A program made the translations under genes and the position numbers. From Prolixibacteraceae bacterium UBA5740 (GTDB lineage Bacteria; Bacteroidota; Bacteroidia; Bacteroidales; Prolixibacteraceae), in NCBI GenBank assembly GCA_002419285.1, contig DIFU01000104.1, positions 9,661 through 52,708 of the forward strand: DNA of 43,048 nucleotides, given 5' to 3'. The notes beneath the pieces were generated by a model. That model saw nothing but the letters and a program-made list of their open reading frames with translations, did not search any database and was not told the origin of the DNA. The number at the start of each line of letters is the position of its first letter. Position 1 is the stretch's first letter. Below are positions 1 through 8,752 of this stretch, one piece after another.

Positions 1-80
1 TAGATATTTTATTGGATTATTTTTTAAAAATGCATAATTTTTTGCTTCCTGCAATACCCTGACACTGAAACGTAATCAAC

Positions 81-1244
81 TTAGAATATGTCCCTCATTT
101 TTTCGAAGAAACTCTTTTCCGCTTCACCCGGCACTTCCCTGAATCCAGATGATTCCTGAAGTTTCTCCAGTATTTTCTTCTCGTCTGACGAGAGTTTCTG
201 GGGAATCCAGACATGCACCTTTACCAGCAAGTCGCCTTTGCCATATCCGTTGATATCGGGCAAGCCCTTACCTCTGAGTCGCAGGACTTTTTCAGGTTGC
301 GTTCCCGGGTCAATTTTAACCTTGACCTTGCCTTCAATGGTCGGAATTTCGGCAGTAGTGCCAAGGGTAATCCCCGGGAAAGACAGATAGAGATTATAAA
401 TCAGGTTGTTATTTTCCCTGATAAGTTCAGGATGGTCTTCCTCTTCAATTATCACCAGCAAGTCGCCATTTACACCGCCTCTGCGGCCGGCATTGCCTTT
501 TCCCGACACATTGAGTTGCATTCCTTCACCAACACCGGCTGGAATGCGAATGGAGATGACTTCTTCATCCCTGACAACTCCCTCCCCGTTGCAGTGTACG
601 CATTTGTTGGTTATTGACTGACCTTCTCCCTGGCATGTCGGACAAGTGGTAGTCGTCTGCATTTGTCCTAAAAGGGTGTTAGCAATCCGGGTTACATGTC
701 CGCTACCATGACAAGTGCTACAATTGGTGTAGGAAGAACCGTCCTTTGCACCTGAACCATTACAATGTGTACATGGTACATATTTTTTCACCTTGATTTT
801 TTTCTCGACACCAAAGGCAATATCTTTCAACGAAAGTTTAACCTTGACTCTTAAGTCGGAACCACGGTTTACCCTGCGTGAACGACCACCGCGACTTCCA
901 CCGAAGCCTCCGAAACCACCAAAACCACCGAATCCACCAAAGGCATCCCCGAATACGTCGCCGAACATGGAGAAGATGTCATCCATTGACATTCCCTGTC
1001 CGCTAAAGCCTCCTGAATTGCCCATGCCTGCATGTCCATACTGGTCGTACCGCTGTTTCTTTTCTGGATTGCTTAATACCTCATAAGCTTCGGCAGCTTC
1101 CTTGAATTTTTCTTCTGATTCTTTATCACCAGGATTTTTATCAGGATGAAATTGTATCGCTTTTTTGCGATAGGCTTTTTTAATTTCTTCAGGTGTAGCG
1201 TTCTTGCTTACTTCCAGTATCTCGTAATAATCTCTTTTTGTCAT
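81..1244 (-). CDS. dnaJ: Chaperone protein DnaJ (Hsp40)
   Basis: Cytosolic co-chaperone that delivers unfolded clients to DnaK and stimulates its ATPase. The 387 residues show the full type I layout: J domain at about 4-70 with the HPD motif at 33-35, a Gly/Phe-rich linker at about 77-120 that includes a run of GGF repeats, four CxxCxGxG zinc motifs (C158/C161, C175/C178, C201/C204, C215/C218), then the C-terminal substrate-binding domains. Length is normal. It starts at an ATG only 10 nt after the grpE stop, so the two are co-transcribed. dnaK is not in the window. Identification is secure. Confidence 0.98.
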   Translation of the reverse strand: MTKRDYYEILEVSKNATPEEIKKAYRKKAIQFHPDKNPGDKESEEKFKEAAEAYEVLSNPEKKQRYDQYGHAGMGNSGGFSGQGMSMDDIFSMFGDVFGDAFGGFGGFGGFGGFGGSRGGRSRRVNRGSDLRVKVKLSLKDIAFGVEKKIKVKKYVPCTHCNGSGAKDGSSYTNCSTCHGSGHVTRIANTLLGQMQTTTTCPTCQGEGQSITNKCVHCNGEGVVRDEEVISIRIPAGVGEGMQLNVSGKGNAGRRGGVNGDLLVIIEEEDHPELIRENNNLIYNLYLSFPGITLGTTAEIPTIEGKVKVKIDPGTQPEKVLRLRGKGLPDINGYGKGDLLVKVHVWIPQKLSSDEKKILEKLQESSGFREVPGEAEKSFFEKMRDIF

Positions 1245-1254
1245 TTTTCAGGTT

Positions 1255-1869
1255 TTATTCACCTATAACCACTTTTGCAAACCGGATAACCTTCCCATTC
1301 AGCAAATATCCTTTTTGAATTACATCCACTATTTTTCCTGTAAGTTCAGGGGTTGGAGCCGGAATTTTGGTAATTGCCTCATGGAGGTCGACATCAAAAT
1401 CTTTTCCGGCAGCGTCAATTTCACTTACACCGTTGAATTTTAAAAAGTCCTTGAATTTCGAAAAGATCAACAGGAATCCGATCTTGGCATGATCATCATC
1501 GGGAATCTCAGTCATAGTAGATAAAGCCCTGTCGAAATCATCGATGATCGGCAGGATTCCGGTTAGAACGGATTCTCCGCCTGACTTGATCAGTTCGGCC
1601 TTCTCTTTCAATGTGCGCTTTCTGTAATTGTCAAATTCGGCCTGAAGCCGAAGATGACGGTCTGAAAGTTCCACGAGTTTTAATCCCAGCTCCTCTATTT
1701 GCTCCAGGCTTTTATCCTTTTTGCTTTTTTTGGAGGATTTATGCTTGTCGCTATCTTCATTCACTTCTTTATCCTTTTCTTCTTCTGCAACCGTATCAGT
1801 TACTGATTGTTCACTTTTTGGCAGATTTTCCTCGTTCATTTGTTCGCCATTATTCTTTTTGTCAGTCAT
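1255..1869 (-). CDS. grpE: Nucleotide exchange factor GrpE
   Basis: Releases ADP from DnaK and resets the Hsp70 cycle. The 204-residue product has a charged, low-complexity Lys/Glu/Ser N-terminus (about 1-65), a long coiled-coil helix carrying the family motif LQAEFDNYRKRT, and a C-terminal beta domain ending in GYLLNGKVIRFAKVVIGE. I chose the ATG at 1869 (MTDKKNNGEQ) because the frame open upstream adds 21 residues, MSLLLLWQ and so on, that do not look like GrpE and run into the probable promoter. First gene of a grpE-dnaJ pair. No CIRCE-type repeat is seen upstream; a long perfect hairpin lies at 1929-1969. Confidence 0.96.
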   Translation of the reverse strand: MTDKKNNGEQMNEENLPKSEQSVTDTVAEEEKDKEVNEDSDKHKSSKKSKKDKSLEQIEELGLKLVELSDRHLRLQAEFDNYRKRTLKEKAELIKSGGESVLTGILPIIDDFDRALSTMTEIPDDDHAKIGFLLIFSKFKDFLKFNGVSEIDAAGKDFDVDLHEAITKIPAPTPELTGKIVDVIQKGYLLNGKVIRFAKVVIGE

Positions 1870-1900
1870 GATTATTCTTTTTGTGCGTTGAACTTCTTTC

Positions 1901-1933
1901 CAAATACATTGCCAAAGCAATAATAAAGACAAA
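1901..1933 (-). promoter_or_regulatory. Possible promoter of grpE-dnaJ
   Basis: On the minus strand TGTATTTG (1901-1908) differs from the Bacteroidota -7 consensus TAnnTTTG at one position. A TTTG at 1930-1933 sits 21 nt upstream, near the expected -33 position. The -33 element falls inside one arm of the hairpin at 1929-1969. Weak match, inference only. Confidence 0.35.
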
Positions 1934-1969
1934 TTGACATTTTCCTCCGAACGGAAAATGTCAATTTGT
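1929..1969. terminator. Perfect 17-bp inverted repeat, terminator-like
   Basis: Arms 1929-1945 and 1953-1969 are exact reverse complements over 17 bp with a 7-nt loop. The repeat lies between the TlpA-like gene (stop at 2023) and grpE (start at 1869), both on the minus strand. Read on that strand the stem is followed by CTTTATTATT, a weak U-rich tract, so it most likely ends the TlpA-like transcript. The stem is AT-rich and unusually long for a terminator, so an operator role for grpE is also possible. Confidence 0.6.
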
Positions 1970-2022
1970 TACTGTTGCCTTGTGATAATTATTTACGGGT
2001 CGATAAGACCCAAAAGGCAGCG

Positions 2023-2550
2023 CTATTTTTTTGTGTATTTCTCAAGTGTGGCTTCGAGCGCCGGACCTCTCAGGTTACGTGCAATGATGATGCCGTCTCC
2101 GTCGATCAGAAAATTCGTCGGGATTTGCCTGACACCATATACCGCCGCGTGCTTCGAATACCATCCTTTCAGGTCACTCACATGGTAAGGCCAATTCAGC
2201 TTATCTGTTTCGATGCCCTTCTTCCATGAAGCGTCATCCCTGTCAAGAGATACATTAAATACAGCAAACCCTTTGCCGTTGGTAAAGCGAGTGTCTTTGT
2301 ACTTATTGTAGGCAGCAACAACCGTGGGATTTTCCCTTCGGCAGGGTCCGCACCATGAAGCCCAAAAATCAATCAGTACGAGCTTCCCCTTGGTGTCAGA
2401 TAATTTTATCTGCTTTCCGGTGTTCGATTTCTCTGAAATTTCAGGGGCCAGATTGCCTATTTCGGTTCCCAGAACTGGCTTTGCCGGTTGTGCATAAGCC
2501 ACGGTGCCGATAAATAGAAGCAAAACCAAAAGTGTGGATGTCTTTTTCAT
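2023..2550 (-). CDS. Secreted TlpA/ResA-like thioredoxin-fold protein
   Basis: Probable periplasmic or membrane-associated thiol-disulfide oxidoreductase. The N-terminus is a signal peptide (MKKTSTLLVLLLFIGTVAYA, then QPAKP). The fold follows: LAPEISEKSNTGKQIKLSD, then the active site FWASWCGPCRRENP with both cysteines of the CxxC pair, the insertion with DRDDASWKKGI typical of TlpA/ResA, and the cis-Pro loop GVRQIPTNFLID. Length 175 is right for a single-domain TlpA. It could reduce apocytochromes or other extracytoplasmic disulfides; the substrate cannot be read from sequence. It stands alone between murA and grpE, 145 nt after the murA end on the opposite side of its own start. Confidence 0.88.
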   Translation of the reverse strand: MKKTSTLLVLLLFIGTVAYAQPAKPVLGTEIGNLAPEISEKSNTGKQIKLSDTKGKLVLIDFWASWCGPCRRENPTVVAAYNKYKDTRFTNGKGFAVFNVSLDRDDASWKKGIETDKLNWPYHVSDLKGWYSKHAAVYGVRQIPTNFLIDGDGIIIARNLRGPALEATLEKYTKK

Positions 2551-2695
2551 TGGATAAGTATTAATTGTTTCTTTTCAGATGATTCCTAATGGATAAATTT
2601 TTGATTCAAGAATACTTTTCAATATAATTCAGGTCATCATTTTAATGAATCAATAACAGTACACAAACAATTTCCTTGCCTGAAAGTTTGTTGAG

Positions 2696-4000
2696 TTAGC
2701 GTCTGATAATCTTAGCCCCGATTCGGTTAAGCCTTTCATCGATGTTTTCATACCCACGGTCAATTTGGTCGATATTGTCGATGGTGCTTATTCCGGTGGC
2801 TGACATTGCCGCTATCAGAAGTGCGATCCCCGCGCGGATATCAGGAGAAGTCATCTTTGTGGCACGAAGGGAATGGGAATGGTTGAGTCCGATAACCGTT
2901 GCACGGTGCGGGTCACATAAGATGATCTGGGCACCCATGTCGATTAGCTTATCAACAAAAAAGAGCCGGCTTTCGAACATTTTCTGGTGAATCAGTACAC
3001 TTCCCTTTGCCTGTGTTGCGACAACCAGGAAAACGCTTAATAAGTCAGGGGTCAACCCAGGCCAGGGTGCATCGGCGATAGTGAGGATGGAGCCGTCGAT
3101 GTAGTTTTCGATCTCATAGGTTTCATTGGACGGGATGAACAGATCATCCCCCTGTTGTACCAATTTGATGCCCATTCTTTCAAAGCTGGTAGGGATAATG
3201 CCCAGATGTTCAAATCCAACATTTTTAATGGTTATTTCCGATGCTGTCATGGCTGCCAATCCGATAAAGCTACCCACCTCAATCATATCGGGAAGGATCA
3301 TGTGGTTGCAGCCATTGAGTGAGGTTACCCCTTTTATTGTCAAAAGGTTTGAGCCAATGCCCGAAATCTGCGCTCCCATGCTGTTCAACATCCTGCAAAG
3401 CTGCTGGATATATGGTTCACATGCTGCGTTGTAGATGGTTGTGGTGCCTTCGGCCAATACGGCGGCCATGATGATATTTGCTGTACCGGTTACTGAAGCT
3501 TCTTCGAGGAGCATATAACTCCCTTTCAGTCTTTTTGCGGTCACCTTGAAAAATTTCCTTTGGCTGTCAAATTCAAAGGATGCGCCCAGTTTTTCAAAAC
3601 CAAGGAAATGCGTGTCAACCCTTCTGCGTCCAATCTTGTCGCCACCCGGCTGTGGAATCACGCCAGTACCAAAGCGTGCAAGCAGCGGGCCGATAACCAT
3701 GATAGAACCACGAAGACTGGCCGCCTTTTCAAAGAAATCATCTGATTCAAGATGGTTGGTGTTAACATTTGCCGCATTGAAGATATATTCGCCCCTCGAT
3801 TTTCTGCTGACTTCAACTCCGATACTTTCAAGGAGCGTAATCAGCATTTTTACATCCCTGATTTCTGGAATGTTTCTGATAACAACATCCTTGTCAGTTA
3901 AAAGCGTAGCGCAGATTACCTGTAAAGCTTCATTTTTTGCACCTTGGGGTTCCAAAGATCCCGAGAGCCTGTTTTTACCTTCAACAATAAAAGTAGCCAT
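2696..4000 (-). CDS. murA: UDP-N-acetylglucosamine 1-carboxyvinyltransferase MurA (Asp-type)
   Basis: Cytosolic enzyme for the first committed step of peptidoglycan synthesis: enolpyruvyl transfer from PEP to UDP-GlcNAc. The 434 residues span both inverse alpha/beta-barrel domains. The catalytic Lys22-Asn23 pair is present (PQGAKNEAL), as is the C-terminal TSPDIRAGIALLIAAM motif. In the active-site loop, where E. coli MurA has Cys115, this protein reads PGGDKIGRRR, so residue 121 is Asp. Cys-to-Asp MurA enzymes are catalytically active but are not alkylated by fosfomycin. The gene follows the DUF4290 gene with a 64-nt gap and shares its promoter. Confidence 0.97.
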   Translation of the reverse strand: MATFIVEGKNRLSGSLEPQGAKNEALQVICATLLTDKDVVIRNIPEIRDVKMLITLLESIGVEVSRKSRGEYIFNAANVNTNHLESDDFFEKAASLRGSIMVIGPLLARFGTGVIPQPGGDKIGRRRVDTHFLGFEKLGASFEFDSQRKFFKVTAKRLKGSYMLLEEASVTGTANIIMAAVLAEGTTTIYNAACEPYIQQLCRMLNSMGAQISGIGSNLLTIKGVTSLNGCNHMILPDMIEVGSFIGLAAMTASEITIKNVGFEHLGIIPTSFERMGIKLVQQGDDLFIPSNETYEIENYIDGSILTIADAPWPGLTPDLLSVFLVVATQAKGSVLIHQKMFESRLFFVDKLIDMGAQIILCDPHRATVIGLNHSHSLRATKMTSPDIRAGIALLIAAMSATGISTIDNIDQIDRGYENIDERLNRIGAKIIRR

Positions 4001-4064
4001 TCGGTTAATTTCTTGACAGATTGTACAGTTTGATATCCTTATGCTCTGAGGGAACGATTACTTT

Positions 4065-4697
4065 TTATTTGTGTCTTTTTTGCTGGTTCCCTTTTTTCTG
4101 GGTTTTCTGCTTTTGATAATTTTGTTTTTGGGGGATTGCCTTTACATCGGCCAATTCCTGGTCGACCAGAGTGAGCTTCCCATTGGAGAGGTTGGCCAAA
4201 TCCTGAAAAATAATTACATCATCGACATATTCCTTGTTGTAACTCAGGTATGATTTTTTCATGTGATTAGCCAGCTGGTATATCAGAACGTCTTTTTCCG
4301 GACCGTCCTCAAACTCCATCGCCTTTTGAATCATCAGTTCAATGGTTTTCCCGTAGTACCGGTATTTAATACTGGTATGAGGATACGGTACCCGATTCGG
4401 TTTTTCTGTAAGAATATCAGGGGATGGCGGATCATAGGGATAGTCGATATCCAGTTTAAAATCAGCCATGATGGCAAGATGGTCCCATAATTTGTGTTTG
4501 AAGTCGGGCACATCCCTAAGGTATGGATACAGGCTACCCATTACATCGATGATGGCCTTTGCAGCCTTGTTGCGAGTCTCTTTGTCATCAATGGCGAGAA
4601 TCAGGTTGACCATATTCTGCACATTGCGGCCATATTCGGGCAGGGGCAGTTTTTTGCGGCTTGTATTGTAATCTTTTGAATCGTGATTCGTGTTCAT
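4065..4697 (-). CDS. DUF4290 family protein of unknown function
   Basis: Soluble 210-residue protein that I recognise as the Bacteroidota-restricted DUF4290 family, typically encoded beside murA. Visible features are PEYGRNVQNMV near the N-terminus, conserved DYPYDPPSPD in the middle, PHTSIKYRYYGKTIE after it, and a disordered Lys/Gln-rich tail (KQNYQKQKTQKKGNQQKRHK). There is no signal peptide or membrane segment. The basic tail could bind nucleic acid or envelope polymer, but that is a guess. First gene of the transcript that continues into murA, which hints at a cell-wall or growth link. Confidence 0.85.
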   Translation of the reverse strand: MNTNHDSKDYNTSRKKLPLPEYGRNVQNMVNLILAIDDKETRNKAAKAIIDVMGSLYPYLRDVPDFKHKLWDHLAIMADFKLDIDYPYDPPSPDILTEKPNRVPYPHTSIKYRYYGKTIELMIQKAMEFEDGPEKDVLIYQLANHMKKSYLSYNKEYVDDVIIFQDLANLSNGKLTLVDQELADVKAIPQKQNYQKQKTQKKGNQQKRHK

Positions 4698-4740
4698 GTC
4701 AGCAATATGTATAGTTATTTCTCAAGGGGGTAAGCGGCTA

Positions 4741-4771
4741 CAAAGTTAGTGATTTACAGTTCTTCTGCAAA
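4741..4771 (-). promoter_or_regulatory. Promoter of DUF4290-murA
   Basis: On the minus strand TTTG (4768-4771), a 19-nt spacer and TAACTTTG (4741-4748) match the Bacteroidota primary-sigma consensus TTTG-N19-TAnnTTTG exactly. It lies 43 nt upstream of the DUF4290 ATG and beyond the end of the helicase gene, so the DUF4290-murA unit can be transcribed independently of the helicase. Confidence 0.75.
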
Positions 4772-4844
4772 AGGTAAATTGCAATTTGGTGAAGCTGGCC
4801 AGGTCAGGGCAATTTTCCCCTTTATTCTTCAAAAAACAATGGTG

Positions 4845-7169
4845 TTATTGTATGATTTTGAGCTTTGCAAAGCGCAGCAACAACTGCTTCTGTCCGGCAT
4901 TGTGAAAGAAGATCGTTGCCTTAAGGTCAGGAAAGGAACCTTCAATTTGGAGCACTTTGCCTTGACCAAATCTTTGATGTTCCACTTTCATTCCCGGAAG
5001 AATCTTTTGAGGGTCATCTCCTTCGAATGTGTTGGAAGCAGGGGAGCCTTCCTGAATACGTGTCAGTTTACGGTTGAGGTTGTTCCTGAGTGTCGGTGAA
5101 ATGGGGCCTGGTTCAGTGAAGGTTGAACGGGTGGATGGTTTTTTCCAGGGTTCTTGTGTGTCTGGGTTAGATGCAGTCCGGCTTGTATCCTGACTTCTTT
5201 CCTGCCGTTCGACATATTGTTCATCGATTTCGAACAGAAAGGAACTTGGACGGCAAAATTCCAGCTTTCCCCATTTGAATCTTTGGCCGGCGTAGGTCAG
5301 GTAAACATTTTCTTCCGCCCGGGTAACTGCAACATAAAAAAGTCGTCGTTCCTCTTCCAGGGCTTCACGTGCAATAAACGATCCGTTCTGGTTACTGGGG
5401 AAAAGATTTTCTTCAAGTCCCACAACGAAAACATTTTTGAATTCCAGTCCTTTGGCCGAGTGGACGGTCATCAGTGTAACCTTATTCCGGTCTTCCTCCT
5501 TGTCATTGTCCTGATCGGTAAGAAGCGCGACATCCTGCAGGTATTCACCCAAGCCTCCTGGACGGCCTTCCTCTTTGGCCGTTATGGTAAATTCCTGAAT
5601 GGCATTCAACAACTCTTCGATGTTTTGGTAACGGCTCAGTCCTTCCGGGGATTTGTCACTGTACAGGTCCTTCAGGATTCCAGTCACCTGGGCAATTTTT
5701 CGTGCCAAATCGTAGGCTTCGGAATGACCGGATTCGGCCCTGAATGAATCCATCTGAAGAATAAAGCTGGTTAATTTGTCAATTGTCCCTTTGTTAAACC
5801 CGGCAGTATTAACGTCAGGCAGTTCGCTTATTACCTTCCAGATATCTTTTTCCGATTCAGATGATAGTTTTTCAAGTTTTGTCAGCGTAGTTTGACCTAT
5901 TCCCCTTGCCGGATAGTTGATAATCCGCTTCATTGCCTCATTATCGGCAGGATTGATCACCAAACGGAAATATGCCAGCAGGTCCTTGATCTCTTTCCTT
6001 TGATAGAAGGAAAGGCCCCCGTATATTTTATAGGGGATGTTTCTTCTTCTTAGGGTCTCTTCAAAAACCCTTGATTGTGCATTTGTTCGGTAAAGGATGG
6101 CAAAATCTTTAAATTGGTAATGATTGCGAAGCTGACTTTCTGCAATTGTGCTGGAAACGATATATCCCTCCTCAGTATCGGTGATGGCCTCAATTATCCT
6201 GATGCGCGAACCTGCGGCATTTTCAGAGAAAATTGTTTTGTGTAACTGCCGCTGATTCTTGGCAATGATGCTGTTGGCACCATTTACGATGTTTTGCGTG
6301 GATCGATAATTCTGCTCAAGCTTGAAAACCTTATGCTGTGGATAATCCTTTTGGAAGTTAAGTATGTTTTCGATTCGTGCGCCCCTGAAAGAATAAATGC
6401 TTTGTGCATCGTCGCCAACAACGCAGATATTGTTGTGGGTTTCGGCCAGTTTTTTTATGATCAGATACTGGGCATAGTTCGTATCCTGGTACTCATCGAC
6501 CAGTAAATAAGTAAATTTCTGTTGGTACCTGGATAAAATGTCAGGGCGGTCGCGGAAGAGCAAGTTGGTTTTCAGCAGCAGGTCATCAAAATCCATGGCA
6601 TTACTTACCCTGCACCTTTTGAAATATTCCTTATAAACCTCACTGATGCGGGGCATGCTGATGCTTTTGTCATATTCCCGGATTTCAAGGGTTGAAGCAT
6701 ATATCTGAGGGGTGATCAGGTTGTTTTTTGCCATTGAGATCCTGCCGGAGACAACGCCAGGTTTATAGATCTTGTCATCAAGGCCAAAATCCTTTATGAT
6801 CGTTTTAAGCAGGCTTTTAGAATCAGTTGCATCATATATTGTGAAATCAGAGGGAAAACCGAGAGCTTCATGTTCAAACCGGAGGATTCTCGCAAAGATC
6901 GAATGGAATGTTCCCATCCAAAGGTACTTTGCCCTTTCAGTTCCAACCAGCGATGAAATGCGCTCCTTCATTTCTCTGGCTGCCTTGTTGGTGAAAGTAA
7001 GAGCCAATATGGAAGAAGGCTTGACGCCTTGCTTTAAAAGGTGGGCTATGCGATATGTAATAACACGAGTCTTCCCTGACCCGGCACCCGCGACGATCAG
7101 GGTGGGGCCTTCGGTTGTTACAACTGCTTCATGCTGAGCGCTATTTAGCTTACTGAGATAATCTGACAC
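4845..7169 (-). CDS. UvrD/PcrA-type 3'-5' DNA helicase (SF1A)
   Basis: ATP-dependent helicase for nucleotide-excision repair, mismatch repair and clearing of stalled replication or RecA filaments. Motifs in order: Q motif LNSAQHEAV, Walker A GAGSGKT (about 28-34), Ia LTFTNKAAREM, II LLVDEYQDTN, III VVGDDAQSIYSFRGA, IV LEQNYRST, V VTLMTVHSAKGLEFKNVFVVG, VI EEERRLFYVAVTRA. The C-terminal domain PGMKVEHQRFGQGKV is the Tudor-like tail of PcrA/UvrD that contacts RNA polymerase in other bacteria. I take GTG at 7169 (VSDYLSKLN, 774 aa); the frame is open to a TTG at 7205, which would add 12 non-conserved residues. pcrA and uvrD cannot be told apart here. Confidence 0.95.
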   Translation of the reverse strand: MSDYLSKLNSAQHEAVVTTEGPTLIVAGAGSGKTRVITYRIAHLLKQGVKPSSILALTFTNKAAREMKERISSLVGTERAKYLWMGTFHSIFARILRFEHEALGFPSDFTIYDATDSKSLLKTIIKDFGLDDKIYKPGVVSGRISMAKNNLITPQIYASTLEIREYDKSISMPRISEVYKEYFKRCRVSNAMDFDDLLLKTNLLFRDRPDILSRYQQKFTYLLVDEYQDTNYAQYLIIKKLAETHNNICVVGDDAQSIYSFRGARIENILNFQKDYPQHKVFKLEQNYRSTQNIVNGANSIIAKNQRQLHKTIFSENAAGSRIRIIEAITDTEEGYIVSSTIAESQLRNHYQFKDFAILYRTNAQSRVFEETLRRRNIPYKIYGGLSFYQRKEIKDLLAYFRLVINPADNEAMKRIINYPARGIGQTTLTKLEKLSSESEKDIWKVISELPDVNTAGFNKGTIDKLTSFILQMDSFRAESGHSEAYDLARKIAQVTGILKDLYSDKSPEGLSRYQNIEELLNAIQEFTITAKEEGRPGGLGEYLQDVALLTDQDNDKEEDRNKVTLMTVHSAKGLEFKNVFVVGLEENLFPSNQNGSFIAREALEEERRLFYVAVTRAEENVYLTYAGQRFKWGKLEFCRPSSFLFEIDEQYVERQERSQDTSRTASNPDTQEPWKKPSTRSTFTEPGPISPTLRNNLNRKLTRIQEGSPASNTFEGDDPQKILPGMKVEHQRFGQGKVLQIEGSFPDLKATIFFHNAGQKQLLLRFAKLKIIQ

Positions 7170-7344
7170 TGATGTATGTTTCAAAATGAGCCGGTAAAAA
7201 TACAAAGTGTTCTAACGTTACATACAAAATGGGAGGTTAATTTATCAGAAAGCTGCGTTTGGAATAGGCGAAGTTTTATGGCATGTTTTATTCCATAAGA
7301 GGGAACCATGCAAAGAATTCCTTATAACCTACCGGCTGGTTTTT

Positions 7345-7352
7345 TATCTTTG
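7345..7352 (+). promoter_or_regulatory. Promoter -7 box of the T9SS cargo gene
   Basis: TATCTTTG is an exact TAnnTTTG box, 69 nt before the ATG at 7422, in the divergent gap between the helicase and this gene. The -33 element is weak: TTA near 7322-7324 with a 20-nt spacer and no TTG. The predicted leader is about 60 nt and AT-rich. Confidence 0.55.
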
Positions 7353-7421
7353 TCCGGGCAATTTAATGGAATTTATACGTTAATATTGTAATTATATAAT
7401 ATCTGGATTTAATAAGATTAC

Positions 7422-8708
7422 ATGACCTATATGTTACGATTGTCGATGCTTGTCATTTTGTTGACTGGTTTCACATTTGGTAAATCATTTTCTCAGCTTA
7501 CCGCACCTGGCTCCACCTATAGTGAGCTGACCCAATACCCGCAAGCCACTCCCAATGACCCGATATTTATATTTTGTGGATCTGACGGATCATTGCAGGT
7601 AAATACTGCAATGGCCGGAGAAAAGACTTTTTCATGGGAAATTTACAATTCACAGTCTGGTGAATTTGAATCCTATCAAAACATAGTCTCCTCAGGAGGC
7701 CAGTCATCCATTACCCAGCTTGCCGATGGAGGATACAGGGTCACCGTTGTTTCTGCTTCAGGGCAGGAAGTATACAGGGCTTGGGTTTTCAATCATTCAT
7801 ACATGATTGAAGGTGGTGTGAAGGAAAGCACCTGTGACTTTTTCAGTTTGGAAGCGGTGGTTACTCCGCCTTCGTCAACCTATTATGACCTGAACAGCGG
7901 CGTTCCTGTTCCATTAAATTCAGGTTACGAGGTGGAATGGAGGGAAGGAGAGAGCATTGTGAGCCGCAACCTGAATCCCACGGTATATAATCCACCTACC
8001 ACCGATACGGAATATGTTCTGGTGGTGTCTGATCGTTTTGGCTGTCAAACGGAACTTCCTGTCACTTATTACTCCATTGTTACCAAGGCGGTGTTTACTG
8101 CCGAGCCGATGACAGGAGAGGCACCTTTGGAAGTGGTGTTCACAAACCAATCAGAGAATGGGGATAGTGATGGGTATGAATGGTATTTCTTTAAAGACCT
8201 TGACGAGATTAAGCAGATTTCGCAGGGGAGTACCGCGCCGGTCGACAGTATAAAAGAAATCGCCTATGATCACAGTCCAATTTATGTTTACGAAAACTCA
8301 GGGATATACATGGTCAAGTTGGTTTCGAAAAAGACTTCGGAATTTTATACCTGTACTGATACGACATATCTGGAAACCCACATTGTGGTTGATACCTCCT
8401 ATATTGCTGCCCCGAATGTGTTTACGCCTAACGGTGACGGGGTAAATGACAATTTCGTCGTTAAATTCTGGTCGATGCAGGAGGTGAAGATATCGATCTT
8501 TAACCGATGGGGCCGGACCGTACATGTGTATGAAAATTCGAATGTACAGGGATTTAGAAACACCTGGAGTGTATCGGCCTGGGATGGAACCATTGGTGGA
8601 AGGTATGCAAGTCCGGGGGTTTATTTCTATGTAGTCGAAGGCCGGGGCAGGGATGGCAAAAAGCGCTGGGCCAAGGGTTTCTTTCACTTATACAGGGGCA
8701 AGGATTAA
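7422..8708 (+). CDS. Secreted T9SS type B cargo protein with PKD-like and gliding-motility C-terminal domain
   Basis: Predicted surface-exposed or extracellular protein. N-terminal signal peptide (MLRLSMLVILLTGFTFG, cleavage near KSFSQ). Residues about 30-215 are beta-rich with no recognised enzyme motif. Residues about 220-315 resemble a PKD/Ig domain (FTAEPMTGEAPLEVVFTNQS, then YEWYFF). The last ~100 residues, beginning at about 329 with APNVFTPNGDGVNDNF, followed by IFNRWGRTVH and YASPGVYFYVV, are the CHU_C or type B sorting domain used by the type IX secretion system. An ATG at 7431 is an alternative start. Monocistronic; it ends before a bidirectional terminator. Its ligand or role is unknown; adhesion or surface structure is plausible. 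Confidence 0.85.
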   Translation: MTYMLRLSMLVILLTGFTFGKSFSQLTAPGSTYSELTQYPQATPNDPIFIFCGSDGSLQVNTAMAGEKTFSWEIYNSQSGEFESYQNIVSSGGQSSITQLADGGYRVTVVSASGQEVYRAWVFNHSYMIEGGVKESTCDFFSLEAVVTPPSSTYYDLNSGVPVPLNSGYEVEWREGESIVSRNLNPTVYNPPTTDTEYVLVVSDRFGCQTELPVTYYSIVTKAVFTAEPMTGEAPLEVVFTNQSENGDSDGYEWYFFKDLDEIKQISQGSTAPVDSIKEIAYDHSPIYVYENSGIYMVKLVSKKTSEFYTCTDTTYLETHIVVDTSYIAAPNVFTPNGDGVNDNFVVKFWSMQEVKISIFNRWGRTVHVYENSNVQGFRNTWSVSAWDGTIGGRYASPGVYFYVVEGRGRDGKKRWAKGFFHLYRGKD

Positions 8709-8752
8709 CGAATTGCCTTTTCAGTTGATTTTACTTAATACCCCAAAAATAA

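Noticed and set aside
1..80. Possible terminator after dnaJ
   Set aside because: T-rich on the minus strand but no convincing stem in the 80 nt available.
904..950. Short tandem repeat in dnaJ
   Set aside because: The 9-bp units encode the GGF repeats of the Gly/Phe linker, a normal feature of DnaJ, so it is not treated as a separate repeat element.
4749..5099. Plus-strand 116-codon frame
   Set aside because: Shadow of the helicase C-terminus on the other strand; no family resemblance.
7170..7205. TTG-initiated N-terminal extension of the helicase
   Set aside because: The extra 12 residues are not part of the UvrD/PcrA family and the GTG at 7169 gives a typical N-terminus. The choice is likely but not certain.
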